Source: Sphingomonas panacis
GTDB lineage: Bacteria; Pseudomonadota; Alphaproteobacteria; Sphingomonadales; Sphingomonadaceae
DNA length: 64,000 nt
Direction: 5' to 3'
Assembly (NCBI RefSeq): GCF_001717955.1
Contig: NZ_CP014168.1
Coordinates: forward strand, 4,557,501 to 4,621,500
Positions 35,237 to 43,769 of this stretch are shown here, in pieces. The position numbers were made by a program, and so were the translations under genes. Below the pieces are notes generated by a model, which saw only the letters and a list, made by a program, of their open reading frames with translations, was not told where the DNA came from and searched no databases. The number at the start of each line of letters is the position of its first letter. The first letter of the stretch is position 1.

Positions 35237-36337
35237 TTACGAGATGTTGAGGCGTTCGCCGGTCGGCGCGACCGCGTCGTCGTCATCGTCGCCCTTCGAG
35301 CGCAGTGAGGCGACGAAGGCGAGGCCGATGAGACCCGCGCCGATCAGCCCGGTCACCGTCTCCGGGATTTCGAAGCGCACCGACAGCAGCATGATCGTGG
35401 CGAGCGCGATGATCGCATAGAACGCGCCATGCTCCAGAAAACGATATTCTGAGAGCGTGCCGCGATCGACCAGCATCACCGTCATCGACCGCACGAACAT
35501 CGCACCGATGCCGAGGCCGAGCGCGATGATGAACAGGTTGTTCGACAAAGCGAACGCGCCGATCACCCCGTCGAACGAGAAGGACGCATCGAGCACTTCG
35601 AGATACAGGAACGCCGCCAGCCCCGATTTCGCCGCCGCCACCGCGACGGCCTGCCCACCGGCATGGCCCGCGTCCTCATCGCCCTCACCCTGTTCGAGCA
35701 ACGCGCCGATCGCCTGCACCGCGATATAGGCGACCAGCCCGAAGATGCCCGCGGTGATGAAGGTCATCGCCTCCTCGGGCGCGATCATCCGCGAGATGCC
35801 GTAGAGCGCGAGCAGCACGATGCCGATCGCCAGCCCCGAGATGCGTGACAGGCTTGAGAACGGCCGCTCGATCACGCCGATCCAGTGCAGATCCTTCTCT
35901 TCGTCGAGGAAGAAGGTCAGCCCGACCATCGCGAGGAAGGCGCCGCCGAAGCCGGAGATGCCGACATGCGCGCCGGTGATGATCCGCTCGTAGGTGACCG
36001 GGTCGGTCGCGGCGAGCTTGAGCGCCTCGATCGGCCCGACCTGCGCTGCGATCGCGACGATCACCAGCGGGAACAGGATTCGCATCCCGAACACCGCGAT
36101 GATGATGCCCCATGATAGGAAGCGCCGCCGCCAGACCGGGTCCATGTCGCGCAGCACGGTCGCGTTGACGACCGCATTGTCGAACGACAACGACACTTCG
36201 AGCACGCCCAATACCAATACGATCCACAGGATGCCGAGCGTGCCGGCCACATCATGCGTGATCGTCCAGCCCAAAATCGCCCCGAGCACGAGGCACAGCG
36301 CGGTAAAAAGCAACGATCCCCTGAAATATTTAAACAC
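35237..36337 (-). CDS. DUF475 / TerC-like membrane protein
   Basis: A ~366-residue integral membrane protein with about eight to nine helices. It opens VFKYFRGSLLFTALCLVLG, followed by LGVLEVSLSFDNAVVNATVL and later LEVLDASFSFDGVIGAFAL: these paired segments carry the conserved acidic residues of TerC-type proteins, probably a metal-binding site in the membrane. The acidic tail (GDDDDDA) is cytoplasmic. GTG 36337, with GGGGA six bases upstream, is the best start. It is probably the membrane anchor of the Ter complex in place of TerC. Confidence 0.92.
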   Translation of the reverse strand: MFKYFRGSLLFTALCLVLGAILGWTITHDVAGTLGILWIVLVLGVLEVSLSFDNAVVNATVLRDMDPVWRRRFLSWGIIIAVFGMRILFPLVIVAIAAQVGPIEALKLAATDPVTYERIITGAHVGISGFGGAFLAMVGLTFFLDEEKDLHWIGVIERPFSSLSRISGLAIGIVLLALYGISRMIAPEEAMTFITAGIFGLVAYIAVQAIGALLEQGEGDEDAGHAGGQAVAVAAAKSGLAAFLYLEVLDASFSFDGVIGAFALSNNLFIIALGLGIGAMFVRSMTVMLVDRGTLSEYRFLEHGAFYAIIALATIMLLSVRFEIPETVTGLIGAGLIGLAFVASLRSKGDDDDDAVAPTGERLNIS

Positions 36338-36366
36338 TGTAATTCCCCGGTTTGCCGCGTGCGGCC

Positions 36367-37551
36367 TCAATCTTTGCGCCCGGAGACCCAGCGCAGGCCC
36401 CAGCCGAGCGATTCGTCCAGCACGCGCGTATCATGATGATATTCCACGATCCGCGTAACCTTGATTGCGCCCGCATCATTTTCGATCAACACGATTCCGC
36501 ACAGCCGCCGGTCATCGCGGCCTTCGGTCAGCCGCACTTCGATCGGCGGCTGGTCGGGCATGGTGACGAGCACCACGCCATCGGTCTGCTGCCAGTTGGG
36601 TACGCCCGAATAGATGTTGGCGAACACCGCGATACGCTTGATCTGCGGCCAGAACGCGCCGTTGATCCGCAGCGTCTCGCCCGCCGACACGTCGCCGGTG
36701 CGGTCGTCGCCCGACAGCATGACATACGGCGCCTGATCGAACGATCCGAACGCGTTGCCGAGCGCCTGCACCCCGCCCTTGCGCCCATCGGCAAGCTCGA
36801 ACAGGCAACCGATGTCGAGATCGATCGCGCTGCCGCCGCCGAACAGCCCCTTGCGCCCGCGTGACCAGTTGAGGTTGATCGTGATCTCACCGAAGCTGTT
36901 GCCACGCTTGGCGAGGCTTACGGTTTGCCCGCGCTTCTCCAGCGTCACCTTGCTGAGACTGACCGGCGGCGCGGCTGGCGGAGGTGCGGGGGGCGGCGGA
37001 GGCGGTGCCGCCGCAGCCGGCGCCTCGTCGGCGACATCGATCCCGAACGAGCGCGCGAGCGGGGCAAGCCCGCCGTTGAACCCCTGCCCGACCGCGCGGA
37101 ACTTCCACTGCCCGTTGCGACGATACAGTTCGCCGAAGGTCATCGCCGCCTCGCTCGCAGCCGCGAGTTGCGGACGGAAGCGCAAAGCCTCCCCGCCACC
37201 ACGCGGCGCGACCGTGATCTCCGCGCCGTCGAGCCGCGCCAGCGTCTGCCCGCGCGTCTGCGCCTCGTGGATCGTCACGCAGAACACGATCCGCTCGATC
37301 TCGGCCGGCAGCCGCGCGAGATCGACCTCGAACGCGCCCTGCCCGCCCGACGCGGCGAAACGGATGCCACCGTTGCCGCCCTCGGGCTGGTTGTAGAACA
37401 CCATGTCGGTGTCGCCCCGCACCTTGCCCGCACCGGTCAGCAGATAGGCAGATGCATCGGCATCCACCCCGCCCGCAGCGGTCCAGGCAAAGGTTACGGT
37501 CAGCGCATCGCCGGGCACGGGCGCGTTGCCGCCTTGTTGCAGATCGGTCAT
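36367..37551 (-). CDS. TerD-TerA fusion protein with proline-rich linker
   Basis: A 394-residue protein. Residues ~15-165 form a TerD domain that has lost the GDNxTGxGxGDDE calcium loop (it reads AASGGQGAFEVD there), ~170-195 is a Pro/Ala linker (PPPPPPAPPPAAPP), and ~200-394 match TerA (SLSKVTLEKRGQTVSLAKRG, INLNWSRGRK, LDIGCLFELADGRKGGVQAL, VFANIYSGVPNWQQTDGV). The start is ATG 37551 behind AGGAGATCGC. Loss of calcium residues implies a scaffolding rather than sensing role for that half. Confidence 0.9.
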   Translation of the reverse strand: MTDLQQGGNAPVPGDALTVTFAWTAAGGVDADASAYLLTGAGKVRGDTDMVFYNQPEGGNGGIRFAASGGQGAFEVDLARLPAEIERIVFCVTIHEAQTRGQTLARLDGAEITVAPRGGGEALRFRPQLAAASEAAMTFGELYRRNGQWKFRAVGQGFNGGLAPLARSFGIDVADEAPAAAAPPPPPPAPPPAAPPVSLSKVTLEKRGQTVSLAKRGNSFGEITINLNWSRGRKGLFGGGSAIDLDIGCLFELADGRKGGVQALGNAFGSFDQAPYVMLSGDDRTGDVSAGETLRINGAFWPQIKRIAVFANIYSGVPNWQQTDGVVLVTMPDQPPIEVRLTEGRDDRRLCGIVLIENDAGAIKVTRIVEYHHDTRVLDESLGWGLRWVSGRKD

Positions 37552-37594
37552 GCGATCTCCTGTTCGTGTCGGCAAAATAGAATGGGCGGCGGCG

Positions 37595-38176
37595 TCAGAG
37601 CACGCCGCGGATCACCCCCATCATGTCGTGGAATGTCCGTCCGGTGGTACGCTCGCCCAGCGCCTTCATCTCCCAGCCATCGCCCGATCGGACCAGCTTC
37701 GCCATCACCTGGCCCGTGTGCGGGCCTGACCCGGTCAGGTCATAGCGCGCCATTTCCTTGCCGTCGCTCAAATCGATAACGCGGCAATAGGCGTTTTCGA
37801 TCCGGTCGAAACTTTCGCCGGTGAAGCTGTTGACGGTGAACACCAGCGCGGTGACCGTAGCGGGCACGCGAGTCAGATCGACGTTGATCGTCTCGTCGTC
37901 ACCGTCGCCGGCGCCGGTGCGATTGTCACCGCTATGGACGATGCTGCCATCAGTGCTGGCAAGCTGCCGGAACCACACCTGATCGCGCACATTGCCGCCG
38001 GCATCGAACAGCAGGCACGAAGCATCGAGATCGATATCGCCGCCACCGCCGCCCAACAGCCCGAACAGACCCTTGGATTTGCGCACGTCCCAGCCCACGC
38101 CCATCGCCACCCGCGTCAGCGCGCCGCCACCCGATTTCTCCAGCCTTACGGACTGGCCTTTTTGCAGACTGACCAA
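37595..38176 (-). CDS. TerD family protein, TerZ-like
   Basis: A 193-residue TerD-fold protein: VSLQKGQSVRLEKSGGG, VAMGVGWDVRKSKGLFGLL, a DIDLDASCLLFDAGGNV segment, SIVHSGDNRTGAGDGDDET with the calcium ligands, and the C-terminal RSGDGWEMKALGE. The Gly-rich insert (LLGGGGGD) after WD is typical of TerZ/TerX. The start is TTG 38176 (GGAG eight bases upstream). It is the first gene of the ter core, with its own likely promoter at 38200-38228. Confidence 0.92.
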   Translation of the reverse strand: MVSLQKGQSVRLEKSGGGALTRVAMGVGWDVRKSKGLFGLLGGGGGDIDLDASCLLFDAGGNVRDQVWFRQLASTDGSIVHSGDNRTGAGDGDDETINVDLTRVPATVTALVFTVNSFTGESFDRIENAYCRVIDLSDGKEMARYDLTGSGPHTGQVMAKLVRSGDGWEMKALGERTTGRTFHDMMGVIRGVL

Positions 38177-38199
38177 GCGGGCTTCTCCATGAACTCATT

Positions 38200-38228
38200 A
38201 TTATAACGCGCTGTATGCCAAATGATTA
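38200..38228 (-). promoter_or_regulatory. Likely promoter of the ter core genes
   Basis: On the minus strand a perfect TATAAT lies at 38205-38200 inside a locally AT-rich stretch in a GC-rich genome. A weak -35 (TAATCA) lies 17 bases upstream. The TTG start of the TerZ-like gene is 24 bases downstream of the -10. It would let the ter core be transcribed separately from the ATP-grasp gene. Confidence 0.5.
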
Positions 38229-38289
38229 TGACGTTTGACCTACAAACCACAAGGCCGGACGATCGTGCCCATCCCGGCGCAGCTTCCGT

Positions 38290-39288
38290 TCATCGCCGCC
38301 GCTCGGCACGGACCACGGCAACGATCTCGGCATCCACGTCCGCGTCGAAGCGCCGGGCGGTTCCGGTCACCACGTCGATCCAGGTGGTGCTGAACGGTAT
38401 GCCGACCGCATCGCAATAGGACGCGCCACCAGCGGCGCGCGTGTTGATTTCGAGGATTCGCCACGCCCCGCCGCGATCCTGCCGATACTGGACGTTGACC
38501 GCGCCATGCAGCGCATAGCGCGCGACCAGACCGGTCGCATGCGCGATCAACGGATGCCGCGTCTCGATGCGCTGGCGGTTGGCGTCGAGCTTGGTCCGCA
38601 CCGCCGCGACCAGAACGTCTCCACGATCCGCGACCACATCGACCGAAGCCTCCAGCCCCGGCAGATGCTCCATGACGAGCAAGGAGAAGTCCTCCCCCCG
38701 CGCCTCGCCCTCGCGCAAGGCGGCGGCGTAGACTTCGGGGGTGATCCGGCGCGCATCGGGATCAGCGAGATGCTGGAGCGCGGCCACCGCATCGAGCGTC
38801 CAATAGCCCGCGCCGTAAATCCCCGTCGACGGCTTTACGCAGGCGGAAGCACCGCCTTGCGTCAACGCATCCACCGCCGCCTCGAACGCCAAGGCCGACG
38901 TGACCGGGATCGTCGGGCACAGCATCGGATCTCCCGCCAGCGCCACCGAGAATGCCGCCTTGTCGTCGAGCAGCCGCAGCGTCACCGCGTCGGCGGCAAC
39001 ATGCAGCGCGATCCCCTCCGCCGCGAACCGGTCGGCCATCGCGGCGACATCCATCCGCCCGCGCTGCGCGACCAGCGCATCGACACGCCGCTCGATCGCG
39101 GTCGCCAGCAGCCATTCCGGGTAATCGACCGTGCCGCGCGCCGGCTCCTGCCAGAATTCGGGCGCGACATCGCACACCGGCGACTCCGGGTCGATCGCGC
39201 TGACCGCGAGTTGGACGCCGGGCCGTTCCGACACGATCCTTGCGACGATGTTGCGAAGCGAAAACGATTGGTTGAACCACACCTTCAT
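38290..39288 (-). CDS. ATP-grasp ligase of the Ter biosynthetic module
   Basis: A 332-residue ATP-grasp enzyme. The ATP-binding lysine is in ACVKPSTGIYGAGYW, hinge residues in LVMEHLPGLEASVDVV, and the Mg2+-binding E...N in WRILEINTRAAGGASY. It joins a carboxylate to an amine or thiol via an acyl-phosphate; in this module it probably acts on the nucleoside-like intermediate. It is the most upstream of the minus-strand genes and is divergent from rplK across 199 bases. A 113-base gap with a promoter separates it from the ter core. Confidence 0.88.
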   Translation of the reverse strand: MKVWFNQSFSLRNIVARIVSERPGVQLAVSAIDPESPVCDVAPEFWQEPARGTVDYPEWLLATAIERRVDALVAQRGRMDVAAMADRFAAEGIALHVAADAVTLRLLDDKAAFSVALAGDPMLCPTIPVTSALAFEAAVDALTQGGASACVKPSTGIYGAGYWTLDAVAALQHLADPDARRITPEVYAAALREGEARGEDFSLLVMEHLPGLEASVDVVADRGDVLVAAVRTKLDANRQRIETRHPLIAHATGLVARYALHGAVNVQYRQDRGGAWRILEINTRAAGGASYCDAVGIPFSTTWIDVVTGTARRFDADVDAEIVAVVRAERRR

Positions 39289-39487
39289 AGCTTGCCGATA
39301 TCGCCCCGCGCCGCCGCGTCAACCGAAGCGCGCGATTGCATCGCCGCGCCGCTTGCGCTAAGCGCGCGCCCTTCCAGAGCGACAGCAATGGGATTCGTGC
39401 GGGAGGGTGCCGTCAAACGCGCCCGTTACCAACCGCTAGACTTGATCGGGGCACGCCACCGTGCGCGCCCGACCGAAAGAGAGTGAC

Positions 39488-39919
39488 ATGGCAAAGAAGA
39501 TTACCGGATACATCAAGCTGCAGGTTCCTGCAGGCAAGGCGAACCCCTCGCCGCCGATCGGCCCTGCGCTGGGTCAGCGCGGCGTGAACATCATGGAGTT
39601 CTGCAAGCAGTTCAACGCCTCGACGGGCAATGAGGAAGTCGGCACGCCGCTGCCGACCGTCATCACCGTCTATGCCGACCGCAGCTTCTCGTTCGAGACC
39701 AAGACGCCGCCGGCGACCTACCTCATCAAGAAGGCCGCCGGCCTCAAGTCGGGCTCGAAGGAGCCGGGCAAGACCAGCGCGGGCAAGATCGCCCGTTCGA
39801 AGCTGTCGGAAATCGCACAGGCCAAGATGAAGGATCTGAACGCGAACGACATCGAAGCGGCAACGCGCATCATCGAGGGCTCGGCCCGCGCGATGGGCCT
39901 CGAAGTGGTGGAGGGCTGA
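39488..39919 (+). CDS. rplK: 50S ribosomal protein L11
   Basis: The 143-residue protein begins [20 protein letters not shown], followed by [20 protein letters not shown] and ending with the family's ARSMG-like [11 protein letters not shown]. It binds the GTPase-associated region of 23S rRNA. GAGAG precedes ATG 39488. It is followed 4 bases later by rplA. The usual upstream partners secE and nusG are missing here; the ter operon lies there instead. Confidence 0.98.
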   Translation: MAKKITGYIKLQVPAGKANPSPPIGPALGQRGVNIMEFCKQFNASTGNEEVGTPLPTVITVYADRSFSFETKTPPATYLIKKAAGLKSGSKEPGKTSAGKIARSKLSEIAQAKMKDLNANDIEAATRIIEGSARAMGLEVVEG

Positions 39920-39923
39920 TATC

Positions 39924-40622
39924 ATGGCAAAGCTGACCAAGAAGGCGAAGACCCTCGCCACCGTGATCGACCGCGACAAGCTGTACAGCATCAACGAGGC
40001 AATCGAGCTGGCCCGCGCCAACGCGACCTCGAAGTTCGACGAGACGATCGAAGTCGCGCTCAACCTCGGCGTCGATCCGCGTCACGCCGACCAGATGGTC
40101 CGTGGCGTCGTCACGCTGCCCAAGGGCACCGGCAAGACCGTTCGCGTCGGCGTGTTCGCCAAGGGCGCGAAGGCTGAGGAAGCTCTCGCCGCCGGTGCCG
40201 ACGTTGTCGGTGCGGAAGACCTGATGGAAATCGTCCAGGGCGGCAAGATCGACTTCGATCGCTGCATCGCGACCCCGGACATGATGGGCGTCGTCGGCCG
40301 GCTCGGCAAGATCCTCGGTCCGAAGGGCCTGATGCCGAACCCGAAGCTCGGCACCGTCACGATGAACGTCGCTCAGGCGGTCAAGGACGCCAAGGGCGGC
40401 CAGATCGAATACCGCGTCGAAAAGGCTGGCATCATCCATTCGGGCATCGGCAAGGCGTCGTTCCCGGCGGAAGACCTGCGCGCGAACTTCGATGCGCTGG
40501 TCGATGCGGTCGTCAAGGCGAAGCCCTCGGGCGCCAAGGGCAAGTATGTCCGCAAGGTCGCCGTCAGCTCGACGATGGGCGCCGGCATCAAGGTCGACAC
40601 CGCGGAAGTCAGCGCGGCGTAA
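39924..40622 (+). CDS. rplA: 50S ribosomal protein L1
   Basis: The 232-residue protein begins [20 protein letters not shown] and contains [39 protein letters not shown] and [20 protein letters not shown]. It forms the L1 stalk and is the usual autoregulator of the rplKA mRNA. A strong terminator follows at 40654-40680, so rplKA ends here and does not read into rplJ. Confidence 0.98.
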   Translation: MAKLTKKAKTLATVIDRDKLYSINEAIELARANATSKFDETIEVALNLGVDPRHADQMVRGVVTLPKGTGKTVRVGVFAKGAKAEEALAAGADVVGAEDLMEIVQGGKIDFDRCIATPDMMGVVGRLGKILGPKGLMPNPKLGTVTMNVAQAVKDAKGGQIEYRVEKAGIIHSGIGKASFPAEDLRANFDALVDAVVKAKPSGAKGKYVRKVAVSSTMGAGIKVDTAEVSAA

Positions 40623-40653
40623 GCCTTCGCAAATCCACGCGACAGACACGAAG

Positions 40654-40680
40654 GGCCGGGAGCAATCCCGGCCCTTTTTG
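40654..40680 (+). terminator. Rho-independent terminator after rplA
   Basis: A 9-bp stem GGGCCGGGA / TCCCGGCCC with a GCAA loop followed by TTTTT, starting 31 bases after the rplA stop. Confidence 0.9.
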
Positions 40681-40756
40681 CGTGCGCTGCAGCCTATGTT
40701 TACCACTTTCCTGTTTCGTAAGGCTTTTCTTGAAGTTTTAGCGCTATGATAGGCGC

Positions 40757-41542
40757 ATGGCCTTTTCCGTCACCCCGCCGGTCCCCTGCACCGGATGCCG
40801 CGACGGCGCAGGTCTCGACTTCGCCTTCTCGATGGCGTTCCAGCCGATCGTCGATATCGCCACCGGCACCCCCTTCGCCTATGAAGCGCTCGTGCGCGGC
40901 CCGGACGGGGAAGGCGCGGCGAGCATCCTGTCACAGGTTTCGGACGCCAATCGCTACGCCTTCGATCAGCAATGCCGGGTCCGCGCCATCTCGGTCGCGG
41001 CCGCCGCGGGCCTGATCGACACCGGCGCCCGCCTGTCGATCAACTTCCTCCCCAATGCGGTCTATTCCCCCGCCGCCTGCATCCAGTTGACGCTGAAAAC
41101 CGCCAGGGCGTTCGCGTTTCCCACCGACCGCCTGATCTTCGAATTCACCGAGAATGAAGAGATGACGGACCCGGCGCATGTCGCCGACATCGTCGCGACC
41201 TATCGGAAGATGGGCTTCGGCACCGCGCTCGACGATTTCGGCGCCGGCCATGCCGGTCTCAATCTGCTCGCGCAGTTCCAGCCCGACATCGTCAAGCTCG
41301 ACATGCACCTGATCCGCGACCTCGACCTGAGCCTGCCGCGCCGGACCGTCGTCAATGGCGTCGTCAGGATGTGCGAGACGCTCGGCATCACCGTCATCGC
41401 CGAGGGGATCGAGACCGTCGGCGAACTGGAGGCCCTGCGCGCGATGGATGTGCGCTACATTCAGGGCTTCCTCTTCGCCAAACCCGGCTTCGAAACCCTG
41501 CCGCCGATCACCTTGCACGCGACGGCGGAGGTGTCCGCCTAA
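40757..41542 (+). CDS. Stand-alone EAL c-di-GMP phosphodiesterase
   Basis: A 261-residue EAL protein with the complete catalytic set: FAYEALVRG, the SINFLPNAV Asn, FEFTENEE, DDFGAGHAGLNLL, VKLDM, AEGIE and QGFLFAKP. The N terminus carries CTGCRDGAGLDF, a possible metal- or redox-sensing Cys pair. The DDFGAGHAGLNLL style is that of BLUF-associated EAL proteins, but there is no BLUF domain here. It hydrolyses c-di-GMP to pGpG. It is placed directly behind the rplA terminator in an otherwise ribosomal neighbourhood, with its own AT-rich upstream segment. Confidence 0.93.
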   Translation: MAFSVTPPVPCTGCRDGAGLDFAFSMAFQPIVDIATGTPFAYEALVRGPDGEGAASILSQVSDANRYAFDQQCRVRAISVAAAAGLIDTGARLSINFLPNAVYSPAACIQLTLKTARAFAFPTDRLIFEFTENEEMTDPAHVADIVATYRKMGFGTALDDFGAGHAGLNLLAQFQPDIVKLDMHLIRDLDLSLPRRTVVNGVVRMCETLGITVIAEGIETVGELEALRAMDVRYIQGFLFAKPGFETLPPITLHATAEVSA

Positions 41543-41549
41543 CCGGGCA

Positions 41550-43469
41550 TTACCGCAGCGCCGCCGCGCTCAATCTGGCGCAATCGACCGGCATGAACGC
41601 CGGACGCGGCGCGGGTTTGTCGCCGAGCCCGATCGCTTCGCCGATCGAACGACCAAGCGCCTTGAAGAAGCCGCCGACGCCCGGTTTGCCGGATGGCGCA
41701 TCGCTCCCCGCGATCGCGATGGCCGGCTTGCTCAGGGTGCCGCCGACGCGGATCGGATCGACGATGCGCAGCGCCGGATCGTCGCGCGTCCGCCCGGCCA
41801 GCGTCAGCGCGATGCTCTCGTCGCGCAGGTCGATCCGCCCGCTGCCGCGCCCGATCGCACTGCCGGTATCGATCGCCAGCGGGTCCGGCACCAGCACGCC
41901 ACCGCGCGCGCGGAAGGTCGCGACAAGACAGCGCAGCGGCACCCGCTCGGACGGATGCAGGATCGCCTGCTTGATCGTGCCGCCGAGATCCTGCCCGAGC
42001 ACGTCCGCCACCAGCGCCTTGATCGTGCCGTCGTTGGATACGATCGCGGCGCTGCCATCGGCGCGGCTCAGCGCCTCGCGCACCGTATCGCCCTGCCCGC
42101 TCAGCGTGATCCGTCCGCGCACGATGCCGGTGATGTCGTCGGGCGATCCGACCAGCGTATCCAGCGCCATCCCCTCCAGCCGCAGGTCGGTCGAGAGCTT
42201 CGGGCGGCCGCTGCGGTGATCGACCCGCGCCACGCCGGTCATCTGCCCGGTCGCCAGCGTCGCGACGAGATGGTCGAGCGTCAGCAACTGGTGGTCGAGG
42301 TGAAGTTGCCCGCGCAAACTGCGGAACACCGTGCCGCCGTCCGACAGTAGACGATCGACCCGGAATGCGATCGTGCCATCGGTCTTCCACAGGTGCGACA
42401 GGTTGATCCGCGTCGGCGGCAACACGCGCGGGCCGATCGCCGCCTTGCTCGCCGCCGCTTTGGCGCGGCCGGCATCATCGGAAAGATCATCGAAGTCGAA
42501 CTGGCTCGCGCGCATCTGCGCGTCGATTGCGGTACGCCCGTCCCGCTTGAGGACGCTCGCCTTGCCGACGAAGCGCGAGCGGCCGATGCCGCCGCCGATC
42601 GTGTCGAGATACCAGTCGCGCCCATCGTGCCGCACCTGCCCGATCAGCGCAATCGGCTGCGTGCCGAACAGCCCGGCCTCGATCGCGCGGTCGAGGTTCT
42701 TGAGCGTCGGCGCGCGGGCGGTGACGGTGGCGCCGAAGCTATGCGTGTTGAGCACGCCGTCCGTCGTCCCCTTCGCCTCCAGCCGCAACGCTGGCGAGAC
42801 CAGATGCAGCTCGACCGGCCACGCCGCCGCCGGATCGATCCCGTCGATCCGACCGCCGCGCACGTCGAGCCGGGCGGGCGTATCGAGGAACGTGCCGGTC
42901 GCGGCGAGCCTGAGCCCCGCCGCGCCTTCCACGCTCAGCGCCCCAGCGAGGGTCAGCCGGCGCCTGGCGTCGCGCAGGCTGAGCTGGCCGTCATGGATCG
43001 TCAGCCGCGTCAGCCCCGGACCCGTCGTGAGCGGGGGCGCATCGGCGGCGCGGGGTTTGCCCTTCCAGTTGGAGCGCCCGTTCGCGTCACGCACCAGCGC
43101 GACCACAAGCCCGTCGATCGCCAGCGCATCAGGCTTCACCCCGCCGAACAGCAGTTTGAACACTGGCAACCGCACCGTCACCGTCCGCGCCCGGATGAAA
43201 TCGCCACCGCCGACCCAGTCAGGTTGCGCGATCCGCACATCTTCGATCGCGATGTCGGGGGTGTAGGAGAATGCCTGCAACCGCCGGATCGCACCGATAT
43301 GCGCCGGCGCGCCGAACCGCGCGGCGATCCGCCGCTCGATCGCCGGACGCAGCAGCCCGAACGGCAACGCCCCGAGCGCGAGCACGAGCAGCCCAATGAT
43401 CCCGGCGAAAATCAGCCCGCCCCAGCCGGCGCGCCGCAAAAGCGACCGCGTCGCCGGTGTCATCGCCAT
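41550..43469 (-). CDS. AsmA family protein
   Basis: A ~639-residue protein with one N-terminal membrane helix (~15-37, GGLIFAGIIGLLVLALGALP), followed by an AsmA-type chorein-like N domain (RIAARFGAPAHIGAIRRLQA) and a long beta-rich periplasmic part; the C-terminal region (LADVLGQDLGGTIKQAI, LDTLVGSPDD) matches AsmA_2. AsmA-like proteins help move phospholipids between membranes. ATG 43469 is chosen (GGGAAGGG upstream). It is convergent with the EAL gene. Confidence 0.88.
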   Translation of the reverse strand: MAMTPATRSLLRRAGWGGLIFAGIIGLLVLALGALPFGLLRPAIERRIAARFGAPAHIGAIRRLQAFSYTPDIAIEDVRIAQPDWVGGGDFIRARTVTVRLPVFKLLFGGVKPDALAIDGLVVALVRDANGRSNWKGKPRAADAPPLTTGPGLTRLTIHDGQLSLRDARRRLTLAGALSVEGAAGLRLAATGTFLDTPARLDVRGGRIDGIDPAAAWPVELHLVSPALRLEAKGTTDGVLNTHSFGATVTARAPTLKNLDRAIEAGLFGTQPIALIGQVRHDGRDWYLDTIGGGIGRSRFVGKASVLKRDGRTAIDAQMRASQFDFDDLSDDAGRAKAAASKAAIGPRVLPPTRINLSHLWKTDGTIAFRVDRLLSDGGTVFRSLRGQLHLDHQLLTLDHLVATLATGQMTGVARVDHRSGRPKLSTDLRLEGMALDTLVGSPDDITGIVRGRITLSGQGDTVREALSRADGSAAIVSNDGTIKALVADVLGQDLGGTIKQAILHPSERVPLRCLVATFRARGGVLVPDPLAIDTGSAIGRGSGRIDLRDESIALTLAGRTRDDPALRIVDPIRVGGTLSKPAIAIAGSDAPSGKPGVGGFFKALGRSIGEAIGLGDKPAPRPAFMPVDCARLSAAALR

Positions 43470-43568
43470 AGCCGTACCGCCCTTCCCCGGCCTCAATCGA
43501 CGGATCGACTTTTGGTTGCACCGCAGCGCGATCTGGACAGCGCCATCCGCATCGCTATCAGCGCACAC

Positions 43569-43769
43569 ATGGCAGTCATCGCAACCATCATGAACACGGC
43601 CACCGGCCAGCCCATCCAGAAAATGACCTTTGGGCGCATGCCCAAACCCTGGGCATCCTTCAACCTCGCCACCGGAGAACTCGTCACCGCCGACCGCGTC
43701 GACGTCGGCAAGCCAGCGCCCGGCAAGGTCATCGTGCCGGTCTCGGTGTGGGTGACGGTGAAGGAATAA
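43569..43769 (+). CDS. Small hypothetical protein, 66 aa
   Basis: Begins ATG 43569 (or ATG 43590, seven codons later) and ends TAA 43767-43769. The product looks beta-strand rich (PWASFNLATGELVTADRV, PGKVIVPVSVWVTVKE). Normal third-position GC and an orderly sequence favour real coding, but no homology or ribosome site is clear. It is divergent from the AsmA gene. Confidence 0.5.
   Translation: MAVIATIMNTATGQPIQKMTFGRMPKPWASFNLATGELVTADRVDVGKPAPGKVIVPVSVWVTVKE

Noticed and set aside
39289..39487. Possible att duplicate of the tRNA-Arg 3' end next to rplK
   Set aside because: No copy of the T-arm or acceptor 3' sequence was found there, and no integrase is nearby.
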